Of a stretch of 64,000 nt of DNA, positions 1 to 9,664 are shown piece by piece. The position numbers and the translations under genes are program-made. The DNA comes from Closterium sp. Naga37s-1. Lineage: Eukaryota; Streptophyta; Zygnematophyceae; Desmidiales; Closteriaceae. The notes beneath the pieces were generated by a model. That model made no database searches and was not told the origin of the DNA. It saw only the letters and a list, made by a program, of their open reading frames with translations. How positions within the stretch are numbered: position 1 is the first letter of the stretch; the number at the start of each line of letters is the position of its first letter. The stretch covers positions 186,001 to 250,000 of the forward strand of contig CANJKZ010000770.1 in assembly GCA_947471745.1 (NCBI GenBank), in the 5' to 3' direction.

Positions 1-235
1 TGGAAACTGACCGCAGGGTACTTAGGACTGTGGCAAAGATGATCGTGCATGGCGGTCCATGATTTGAATAACTTTGCTTCACATTTTATGCTGGAGCGGA
101 TTTCACAGCTTTCTGGTCTCACGAACGCCCTTATAGGGGGGCGGTTCTTCTTGCGGCGGGCTCGTCTAAAGTTATTAGGAGCTGGAAACAGACCGCAGGG
201 TACTTAGGACACTGGCAAAGATGATCGTGCATGGC

Positions 236-720
236 AGTTTCCAGATCCTAATAACTTTAGACGAGCCCGCCGCAAGAAGAACCGCCCCCCTATAAGGGCG
301 TTCGTGAGACCAGAAAGCTGCGAAATCCGCAGCGGCATAAAATGTTGAAGCGAAGTTATTCAAATCATGGACCGCCATCCACGATCATCTTTGCCACAGT
401 CCTAAGTACCCTGCGGTCAGTTTCCAGCTCCTAATAACTTCAGACGAGCCCGCCGCAAGAAGAACCGCCCCCCTATAAGGGCGTTCGTGAGACCAGAAAG
501 CTGCGAAATCCGCAGCAGCATAAAATGTGAAGCGAAGTTATTCAAATCATGAACCACCATGCACGATCATCTTTGCCAGTCTCCTAAGTACCCTGCGGTC
601 AGTTTCCAGCTCCTAATAACTTTAGACGAGCCCGCCGCAAGAAGAACCGCCCCCCTATAAGGGCGTTCGTGAGACCAGAAAGCTGCGAAATCCGCTCCAG
701 CATAAAATGTGAAGCAAAGT
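236..720 (-). repeat. Inverted block of satellite A monomers, copy 1
   Basis: About 485 bp (2.7 monomers) read as the reverse complement of the flanking array. The left breakpoint is near 235, where the forward motif GATCGTGCATGG runs into CAGTTTCCAG, the reverse of CTGGAAACTG. The right breakpoint falls in AAAGTTATT at 716-725. That octamer (AAGTTATT) occurs in both orientations inside a normal monomer, so the right junction has microhomology. Confidence 0.9.
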
Positions 721-1875
721 TATTAGGAGCTGGAAACTGACCGCAGGGTACTTAGGACTGTGACAAAGATGAGCGTGCATGGCGGTTCATGATTTGAATA
801 ACTTCGCTTCACATTTTATACCGCTGCGGATTTCGCAGCTTTCTGGTCTCACGAACGCCCTTATAGGGGGCGGTTCTTCTTGCGGCGGGCTCGTCTGAAG
901 TTATTAGGAGCTGAAAACTGACCGCAGGGTACTTAGGACTGTGACAAAGATGATCGTGCATGGCGGTCCACGATTTGAATAACTTCGCTTCACATTTTAT
1001 ACCGCTGCGGATTTCGCAGCTTTCTGGTCTCACGAACGCCCTTATAGGGGGGCAGTTCTTCTTGCGGCGGGCTCGTCTGAAGTTATTAGGAGCTGGAAAC
1101 TGACCGCAGGGTACTTAGGACTGTGACAAAGATGATCGTGCATGGCGGTTCATGATTTGAATAACTTCGCTTCACATTTTATACCGCTGCGGATTTCGCA
1201 GCTTTCTGGTCTTACGAACGCCCTTATAGGGGGGCCGTTCTTCTTGCGGCGGGCTCGTCTAAACTTATTAGGAGCTGGAAACTGACCGCAGGGTACTTAG
1301 GACTGTGGCAAAGGTGATCGTGCATGGCGGTCCAAGATTTGAATAACTTCGATTCACATTTTATACCGGAGCGGATTTCGCAGCTTTCTGGTCTCACGAA
1401 CGCCCTTATAGGGGGGCGGTTCTTCTTGCGGCGGGCTCGTCTGAAGTTATTAGGAGCGGGAAACTGACCGCAGGGTACTTAGGACACTGGCAAAGATGAT
1501 CGTGCATGGCGGTCCATGATTTGAATAACTTCGCTTCAACATTTTATACCGCTGCGGATTTCGCAGCTTGCTGGTCTCACGAACGCCCTTATAGGGGGGC
1601 GGTTCTTCTTGCGGCGGGCTCGTCTAAAGTTATTAGGATCTGGAAACTGACCGCAGGGTACTTAGGACTGTGGCAAAGATGATCGTGCATGGCGGTCCAT
1701 GATTTGAATAACTTTGCTTCACATTTTATGCTGGAGCGGATTTCACAGCTTTCTGGTCTCACGAACGCCCTTATAGGGGGGCGGTTCTTCTTGCGGCGGG
1801 CTCGTCTAAAGTTATTAGGAGCTGGAAACAGACCGCAGGGTACTTAGGACACTGGCAAAGATGATCGTGCATGGC

Positions 1876-2360
1876 AGTTTCCAGATCCTAATAACTTTAG
1901 ACGAGCCCGCCGCAAGAAGAACCGCCCCCCTATAAGGGCGTTCGTGAGACCAGAAAGCTGCGAAATCCGCAGCGGCATAAAATGTTGAAGCGAAGTTATT
2001 CAAATCATGGACCGCCATCCACGATCATCTTTGCCACAGTCCTAAGTACCCTGCGGTCAGTTTCCAGCTCCTAATAACTTCAGACGAGCCCGCCGCAAGA
2101 AGAACCGCCCCCCTATAAGGGCGTTCGTGAGACCAGAAAGCTGCGAAATCCGCAGCAGCATAAAATGTGAAGCGAAGTTATTCAAATCATGAACCACCAT
2201 GCACGATCATCTTTGCCAGTCTCCTAAGTACCCTGCGGTCAGTTTCCAGCTCCTAATAACTTTAGACGAGCCCGCCGCAAGAAGAACCGCCCCCCTATAA
2301 GGGCGTTCGTGAGACCAGAAAGCTGCGAAATCCGCTCCAGCATAAAATGTGAAGCAAAGT
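1876..2360 (-). repeat. Inverted block of satellite A monomers, copy 2
   Basis: Same block and same breakpoints as 236-720, displaced by 1,640 bp. It arose with the higher-order duplication and is not an independent inversion. Confidence 0.9.
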
Positions 2361-3226
2361 TATTAGGAGCTGGAAACTGACCGCAGGGTACTTAGGACTG
2401 TGACAAAGATGAGCGTGCATGGCGGTTCATGATTTGAATAACTTCGCTTCACATTTTATACCGCTGCGGATTTCGCAGCTTTCTGGTCTCACGAACGCCC
2501 TTATAGGGGGCGGTTCTTCTTGCGGCGGGCTCGTCTGAAGTTATTAGGAGCTGAAAACTGACCGCAGGGTACTTAGGACTGTGACAAAGATGATCGTGCA
2601 TGGCGGTCCACGATTTGAATAACTTCGCTTCACATTTTATACCGCTGCGGATTTCGCAGCTTTCTGGTCTCACGAACGCCCTTATAGGGGGGCAGTTCTT
2701 CTTGCGGCGGGCTCGTCTGAAGTTATTAGGAGCTGGAAACTGACCGCAGGGTACTTAGGACTGTGACAAAGATGATCGTGCATGGCGGTTCATGATTTGA
2801 ATAACTTCGCTTCACATTTTATACCGCTGCGGATTTCGCAGCTTTCTGGTCTCACGAACGCCCTTATAGGGGGCGGTTCTTCTTGCGGCGGGCTCGTCTG
2901 AAGTTATTAGGAGCTGAAAACTGACCGCAGGGTACTTAGGACTGTGACAAAGATGATCGTGCATGGCGGTCCATGATTTGAATAACTTCGCTTCACATTT
3001 TATACCGCTGCGGATTTCGCAGCTTTCTGGTCTCACGAACGCCCTTATAGGGGGGCGGTTCTTCTTGCGGCGGGCTCGTCTGAAGTTATTAGGAGCTGAA
3101 AACTGACCGCAGGGTACTTAGGACACTGGCAAAGATGATCGTGCATGGCGGTCCATGATTTGAATAACTTCGCTTCACATTTTATACCGCTGCGGATTTC
3201 GCAGCTTTCTGGTTTTACGAACGCCC

Positions 3227-5700
3227 TTATAGGGGGGCCGTTCTTCTTGCGGCGGGCTCGTCTAAAGTTATTAGGAGCTGGAAACTGACCGCAGGGTACT
3301 TAGGACTGTGGCAAAGGTGATCGTGCATGGGGGTCCAAGATTTGAATAACTTCGATTCACATTTTATACCGGAGCGGATTTCGCAGCTTTCTGGTCTCAC
3401 GAACGCCCTTATAGGGGGGCGGTTCTTCTTGCGGCGGGCTCGTCTGAAGTTATTAGGAGCTGGAAACTGACCGCAGGGTACTAAGGACTGTGGCAAAGAT
3501 GATCGTGCATGGCGGTCCATGATTTGAATAACTTCGCTTCAACATTTTATACCGCTGCGGATTTCGCAGCTTTCTGGTCTCACGAACGCCCTTATAGGGG
3601 GGCGGTTCTTCTTGCGGCGGGCTCGTCTGAAGTTATTAGTATCTGGAAACTGACCGCAGGGTACTTAGGACACTGGCAAAGATGATCGTGCATGGCGGTC
3701 CATGATTTGAATAACTTCGCTTCACATTTTATACCGCTGCGGATTTCGCAGCTTTCTGGTCTTACGAACGCCCTTATAGGGGGGCCGTTCTTCTTGCGGC
3801 GGGCTCGTCTAAAGTTATTAGGAGCTGGAAACTGACCACAGGGTACTTAGGACTGTGGCAAAGGTGATCGTGCATGGCGGTCCACGATTTGAATGACTTC
3901 GATTCACATTTTATACCGGAGCGGATTTCGCAGCTTTCTGGTCTCACGAACGCCCTTATAGGGGGGCGGTTCTTCTTGCGGCGGGCTCGTCTGAAGTTAT
4001 TAGGAGCTGGAAACTGACCGCAGGGTACTTAGGACTGTGGCAAAGATGATCGTGCATGGCGGTCCATGATTTGAATAACTTCGCTTCAACATTTTATACC
4101 GCTGCGGATTTCGCAGCTTTCTGGTCTCACGAACGCCCTTATAGGGGGGCGGTTCTTCTTGCGGCGGGCTCGTCTAAAGTTATTAGGAGCTGGAAACTGA
4201 CCGCAGGGTACTTAGGACACTGGCAAAGATGATTGTGCATGGCGGTCCATGATTTGAATAACCTCGCTTCACATTTTATACCGCTGCGGATTTCGCAGCT
4301 TTCTGGTCTTACGAACGCCCTTATAGGGGGGCCGTTCTTCTTGCGGCGGGCTCGTCTAAACTTATTAGGAGCTGGAAACTGACCGCAGGGTACTTAGGAC
4401 TGTGGCAAAGGTGATCGTGCATGGCGGTCCAAGATTTGAATAACTTCGATTCACATTTTATACCGGAGCGGATTTCGCAGCTTTCTGGTCTCACGAACGC
4501 CCTTATAGGGGGGCGGTTCTTCTTGCGGCGGGCTCGTCTGAAGTTATTAGGAGCGGGAAACTGACCGCAGGGTACTTAGGACACTGGCAAAGATGATCGT
4601 GCATGGCGGTCCATGATTTGAATAACTTCGCTTCAACATTTTATACCGCTGCGGATTTCGCAGCTTGCTGGTCTCACGAACGCCCTTATAGGGGGGCGGT
4701 TCTTCTTGCGGCGGGCTCGTCTAAAGTTATTAGGAGCTGGAAACTGACCGCAGGGTACTTAGGACTGTGGCAAAGGTGATCGTGCATGGGGGTCCAAGAT
4801 TTGAATAACTTCGATTCACATTTTATACCGGAGCGGATTTCGCAGCTTTCTGGTCTCACGAACGCCCTTATAGGGGGGCGGTTCTTCTTGCGGCGGGCTC
4901 GTCTGAAGTTATTAGGAGCTGGAAACTGACCGCAGGGTACTAAGGACTGTGGCAAAGATGATCGTGCATGGCGGTCCATGATTTGAATAACTTCGCTTCA
5001 ACATTTTATACCGCTGCGGATTTCGCAGCTTTCTGGTCTCACGAACGCCCTTATAGGGGGGCGGTTCTTCTTGCGGCGGGCTCGTCTGAAGTTATTAGTA
5101 TCTGGAAACTGACCGCAGGGTACTTAGGACACTGGCAAAGATGATCGTGCATGGCGGTCCATGATTTGAATAACTTCGCTTCACATTTTATACCGCTGCG
5201 GATTTCGCAGCTTTCTGGTCTTACGAACGCCCTTATAGGGGGGGCGTTCTTCTTGCGGCGGGCTCGTCTAAAGTTATTAGGAGCTGGAAACTGACCACAG
5301 GGTACTTAGGACTGTGGCAAAGGTGATCGTGCATGGCGGTCCACGATTTGAATGACTTCGATTCACATTTTATACCGGAGCGGATTTCGCAGCTTTTTGG
5401 TCTCACGAACGCCCTTATAGGGGGGCGGTTCTTCTTGCGGCGGGCTCGTCTGAAGTTATTAGGAGCTGGAAACTGACCGCAGGGTACTTAGGACTGTGGC
5501 AAAGATGATCGTGCATGGCGGTCCATGATTTGAATAACTTCGCTTCAACATTTTATACCGCTGCGGATTTCGCAGCTTTCTGGTCTCACGAACGCCCTTA
5601 TAGGGGGGCGGTTCTTCTTGCGGCGGGCTCGTCTAAAGTTATTAGGATCTGGAAACTGACCGCAGGGTACTTAGGACTGTGGCAAAGATGATTGTGCATG
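3227..5700. repeat. Eight-monomer higher-order repeat of satellite A, period 1,459 bp
   Basis: The variant-rich stretch starting at 3227 recurs at 4686 (offset 1,459 bp, about eight monomers). Shared private variants include the unusual TAGTATCTGG start (near 3638 and 5097), GACCACAGGG (near 3835 and 5294) and GATTGTGCATGG (near 4230 and 5690). The exact outer limits were not determined. Confidence 0.8.
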
Positions 5701-6009
5701 GCGGTCCATGATTTGAATAACTTTGCTTCACATTTTATGCTGGAGCGGATTTCACAGCTTTCTGGTCTCACGAACGCCCTTATAGGGGGGCGGTTCTTCT
5801 TGCGGCGGGCTCGTCTAAAGTTATTAGGAGTTGGAAACTGACCGCAGAGTACTTAGGACTGTGGCAAAGATGATCGTGCATGGCGGTCCAAGATTTGAAT
5901 AATTCGCTTCACATTTTATACCGGAGCGGATTTCGCAGCTTTCTGGTCTCACGAACGCCCTTATAGGGGGGCGGTTCTTCTTGCGGCGGGCTCGTCTAAA
6001 GTTCTTCTT

Positions 6010-6392
6010 GCGACCGCTTCTCTGGTCCTATTAACAAGCCAGCAAGGGCGTGGGAGGGTTGCGAGCATCATCGGTCATCGGCGATCGCGAATGGAGAGCG
6101 CCCGCTGCACTTCCTGCACATGTGCGTATCCTTAGGATTTTGGGGCAGAAGCGCTCGTTCCGAGCGTTTTTCTTCCGCCGGGTCACGTGGCTGCGCTTGT
6201 CTGGTCCTATTACCAATCCAGCAAGGGCGTGGGAGGGTTGCGAGCATCATCGGTGATCAGCGATCGCGAATGGAAAGCGCCCGCTTCACTTCCTGCACAT
6301 GTGCGTATCCTTCCGCATTTTGGGGCTGGAAGCGCTCGTTTCGTGCGTTTTTCTTCCGCCGGGTCACATAATTGCGCTTCTCTGGTCCTATT
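6010..6392. repeat. Satellite B1 array, segment left of the TRIM
   Basis: Two monomers of the 181-bp satellite B, recognised by CAGCAAGGGCGTGGGAGGG, CGATCGCGAATGG, CTGCACATGTGCGTATCC and GGGTCACGTGGCTGCG. The segment follows satellite A directly and is interrupted at CTATT by the miniature element. Confidence 0.95.
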
Positions 6393-6533
6393 TGTCAGAA
6401 TCCCAACCACTAGACCATTGGGATAAAAGGGCTTGTTTCAGTAGCGGGTCAGTGCGCCCATAACCCCCAAGGCGAACGCGCCTGTAACCCTCTCCAGGAT
6501 CAATCGGGCATCCACAGTGCAGATCTACTGACA
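6393..6533 (-). repeat. TRIM 3' LTR (141 bp)
   Basis: Matches the 5' LTR except for three substitutions (near 6430, 6459 and 6469). On the minus strand it carries TTTT at 6425-6428, a potential Pol III stop. Confidence 0.93.
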
Positions 6534-6548
6534 CCCCCCCACACTGGG
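6534..6548 (-). other. TRIM polypurine tract
   Basis: The minus strand reads CCCAGTGTGGGGGGG directly before the 3' LTR, in the position and composition expected of a plus-strand primer. Confidence 0.8.
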
Positions 6549-6595
6549 AGGCCCAGGACTAAGCACAGCGGCAACGGCCTACATGTGCATACACC

Positions 6596-6662
6596 GGGAA
6601 TCGACCACGAGATCGCTCTGATACCATGTCAGAATCCCAACCACTAGACCATTGGGATAAAA
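6596..6662 (-). promoter_or_regulatory. Putative tRNA-like Pol III promoter across the LTR/primer-site junction
   Basis: On the minus strand, TGGTCTAGTGG (6641-6651) fits the Pol III A box. It sits within GGTCTAGTGGTTGGGATTC, which differs by one base from the D arm I recall for eukaryotic tRNA-Glu. GGTCGATTCCC (6596-6606) resembles the B box (GGTTCGANTCC) with one T missing. The boxes start 45 nt apart; in tRNA-Glu the spacing is about 43-44. The primer site occupies the anticodon-arm position, and the acceptor stem is not conserved, so this is a promoter-like remnant and not a tRNA gene. TTTT lies just upstream of the A box in both LTRs. A transcript starting near 6660 would meet TTTT at 6428-6425, after about 235 nt, one LTR-plus-interior unit. 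Confidence 0.6.
6615..6626 (-). other. TRIM primer-binding site (tRNA-iMet type)
   Basis: The minus strand reads TGGTATCAGAGC immediately after the 5' LTR, the 12-nt complement of the initiator-Met tRNA 3' end used by most plant Copia elements. Confidence 0.9.
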
Positions 6663-6767
6663 GCGCTTGTTTCAGTAGCGGGTCAGTGCGCCAATAACCC
6701 CCCAGGCGAACGCGCCTGTAACCCTCTCCAGGATCAATCGGGCATCCACAGTGCAGATCTACTGACA
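6627..6767 (-). repeat. TRIM 5' LTR (141 bp)
   Basis: Terminal repeat with TG...CA ends and a 6-bp inverted terminus (TGTCAG/CTGACA). It abuts the primer-binding site with no gap. In element orientation its last 35 bp carry TTTT followed by an A-box-like tRNA segment. Confidence 0.93.
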
Positions 6768-9664
6768 CTATTACTAAGCCAGCAAGGGCATGGGAGGGTT
6801 GCGAGCATCATCGGTCATCGGCGATCGCGAATGGAGAGCGCTCGCTGCAGTTCCTGCACATGTGCGTATCCTTCCGCATTTTGAGGCTGGAAGCGCTCGT
6901 TCCGAGCGTTTTTCTTCCGCTTGGTCACGTGGCTGCGCTTTTGTGGTCGTATTACCAAGCCAGCAAGGGCGTGGGAGGGTTGCAAGCATCATCGGTCATC
7001 GGTGATCGCGAATGGAGAGCGCCCGCTGCACTTCCTGCACATGTGCGCATCCTTCCGTATTTTGGGGCAGGAAGCGCTCGTTCCGAGCGTTTTTCTTCCA
7101 CCGAGTCACGTGGCTGCGCTTGTCTGGTCGTATTACCAAGCCAGCAAGGGCGTGGGAGGGTTGCGAGCATCATCGGTCATCCGCGATCGCAAATGGAGAG
7201 CGCCCGCTGCACTTCCTGCACATGTTCGTATCCTTCCGCATTTTGGGGCTTGAAGCGCTTGTTCCGAGCATTTTTTTTCCGCCGGTTCACATGGCTGCGC
7301 TTCTCTGGTCCTATTACCAAGCAAGGAAGGGCATGGGAGGGTTGCGATCATCATCGGTCATCGGCAATCGCGAATGGAGAGCGCCCGCTGCACATCCTGC
7401 ACAGGTGCATAACCTTCCGCATTTTGGGGCTGGAAGCGCTCGTTCCGAGCGTTTTTCTTCCGCCGGGTCACGTAACTGCGCTTCTCTGGTCCAATTTCCA
7501 ACCAGCAAGGGCATGGGAGGGTTGCGAGCATCATCGGTCATCGGCGATCGCGAATGGAGAGCGCCCGCTGCACTTCCTGCACATGTGCGTATCCTTCCGC
7601 ATTTTGGGGCTGGAAGCGCTCGTTCCGAGCGTTTTTCTTCCGCCGGGTCACGTGGCTGCGCTTTTCTGGTCGTATTACCAAGCCAGCAAGGGCGTGGGAG
7701 GGTTGCGAGCATCATCGGTAATCGGCGATCGCGAATGGAGAGCGCCCGCTGCACTTCCTGCACATGTTCGTATCCTTCCGCATTTTGGGGCTGGAAGCGC
7801 TCCTTCCGAGCGTTTTTCTTCCGCCGGGTCACGTGGCTGCGCTTCTCTGGTCCTATTACCAAGCCAGCAAGGGTATGGGAGGGTTGCGAGCACAATTGGT
7901 CATCGGCGATCGTGAATGGAGAGCGCCCGCTGCACTTCCTGCACATGTGCGTATCCTTCCGCATTTTGGGGCTGGAAGCGCTCGTTCCGTGCGTTTTTCT
8001 TCCGCCGGGTCACGTGGCTGCGCTTTTCTGGTCGTATTACCAAGCCAGCAAGGGCGTGGGAGGGTTTCGAGCATCATCGGTCATCGGTGATCGCGAATGG
8101 AGAGCGCCCGCTGCACTTCCAGCACATGTGCGTATCCTTCCGCATTTTGGGGCTGGAAGCGCTCGCTCCGAGCGTTTTTCTTCAACCGGGTCACGTGGCT
8201 GCGCTTGTGTGCTCGTATTACCAAGCCAGCAAGGGCGTGGGAGGGTTGCGAGCATCATCGGTCATCGGCGATCGCGAATGGAGAGCGCCCGCTGCACTTC
8301 CTGCACATGTTCGTATCCTTCCGCATTTTGAGGCTGGAAGCGCTCGTTCCGAGCGTTTTTATTCCACCGGGTCACGTGGCTGCGCTTGTCTGGTCCTATT
8401 ACCAAACCATCAAGGGCGTGCAAGGGTTGCGAGCATCATCGGTCATCGGCCCTCGCGAATGGAGAGCGCCCGTTGCGCTTCCTGCACATGTGCGGATCCT
8501 TCCGCATTTTGAGGCTGGAAGCGCTCGTTCCGAGCGTTTTTCTTCCGCCGGGTCACGTGGCTGCCCTTGTCCGGTCCTATTACCAAGCTAGCAAGGGAAT
8601 GGGAGGGATGCGAGCATCATCGGTCATCGGCGATCGCGAATGGAGAGCGCCCGCTGCACTTCCTGCACATGTGCGGATCCTTTCGCATTTTGGGGCTGGA
8701 AGCGCTCGTTCCGAGCGTTTTTCTTCCGCCGGGTCACGTGGCTGCGCTTTTCTGGTCGTATTACCAAGCCAGCAAGGGGGTGGGAGGGTTGCGAGCATCA
8801 TCGGTCATCGGCGATCGCGAATGGAGAGCGCTCGCTGCACTTCCTGCACATGTTCGTATCCTTCCGCATTTTGGGGCTGGAAGCGCTTGTTCCGAGCGTT
8901 TTTCTTCCGCCGGATCACGTGGCTGCGCTTCTCTGGTCCTATTACCAAGCCAGCAAGGGCATGGGAGGGTTGCGAGCATCATCGGTCATCGGCGATCGCG
9001 AATGGAGAGCGCCCGCTGCACTTCTTGCACATGTGCGTATCCTTCCGCATTTTGGGGCTGGAAGCGCTTGTTCTGAGCGTTTTTCTTCCGCCGGGTCATG
9101 TAGCTGCGCTTCTCTGGTCCTATTACCAAGCTAGCAAGGGCGTGGGAGGGTTGCGAGCATCATCGGTCATCGGCGATCGCGAATGGAGAGCACCCGCTGC
9201 ACTTCCTGCACATGTACGTATCCTTCAGCATTTTGAGGCTGGAAGCGCTCGTTCCGAGCGTATTTCTTCCGCCCGGTCACGCGGCTGCGCTTGTCTGGTC
9301 CTATTACCAAGCCAGCAAGGGCGTGGGAGGGTTGCGAGCATCATTGGTCATCGGCGATCGCGAATGGAGAGCGCCCGCTGCACTTCCTGCACATGTGCGT
9401 ATCCTTCCGCATTTATGGGCTGCAAGCGCTCGTTCCGAGCGTTTTTCTTCCGCCGGGTCACGTGACTGCACTTGTCTGGTCGTATTAACAAGCCAGCAAG
9501 GGCGTGGGAGGGTTGCGAGCATCATCGGTCATCGGCGATCGCGAATGGAGAGCGCCCGCTGCACTTCCTGCACATGTGCGTATCCTTCCGCATTTTGAGG
9601 CTGGAAGCGCTCGTTCCGAGCATTTTCTTCCGCCGGGTCACGTAACTGTGCTTCTCAGGTCCTA

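Larger units (their letters stand above)
1..2849. repeat. Nine-monomer higher-order repeat of satellite A, period 1,640 bp
   Basis: Bases 1-1209 reappear at 1641-2849 with an offset of exactly 1,640 bp, about nine monomers. Line-by-line reading shows no difference until about 1210/2850 (CTTACG against CTCACG). Both copies contain the same inverted block with the same two breakpoints, so the inversion predates the duplication. Copy 1 may begin outside the window. Confidence 0.9.
1..6009. repeat. Satellite A tandem array (about 181-182 bp monomer)
   Basis: About 33 head-to-tail monomers. The recurring start GGAGCTGGAAACTGACCGCA is at 726, 907, 1089, 1271 and 1453, giving steps of 181-182 bp. 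Each monomer has a G-run (CTTATAGGGGGGCGG), the segment GCTGCGGATTTCGCAGC, which is a short dyad, and two oppositely oriented copies of AAGTTATT. Most monomers run in one direction; two blocks run the other way (separate entries). Reading frames of 60-97 codons here repeat at the monomer or higher-order spacing and are not genes. The left end runs off the window; the right end changes to satellite B around 6005-6015, after GTTCTTCTTGCG. Confidence 0.95.
6393..6767 (-). mobile_element. TRIM: 375-bp miniature LTR retrotransposon
   Basis: Two 141-bp direct terminal repeats (6393-6533 and 6627-6767), each TGTCAG...CTGACA, flank a 93-bp non-coding interior. The host satellite is duplicated as a perfect 5-bp CTATT on both sides (6388-6392 and 6768-6772). 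On the minus strand the primer site TGGTATCAGAGC directly follows the right-hand (5') LTR, and a G-rich polypurine tract precedes the left-hand (3') LTR. This is the full set of signals of a non-autonomous LTR element. The LTRs differ at three positions. The LTR/primer-site junction also resembles part of a tRNA gene (see the promoter entry). No coding capacity. Confidence 0.95.

Noticed and set aside
175-4979. Short minus-strand frames of 67-97 codons in the first 6 kb
   Set aside because: They recur at the 1,640-bp and 1,459-bp higher-order periods of satellite A and reflect the repeat only.
6596-6658. A genuine tRNA-Glu gene
   Set aside because: D arm and B-box-like motif fit, but the acceptor stem and anticodon arm do not pair, and the anticodon-arm position is taken by the retroelement primer site.
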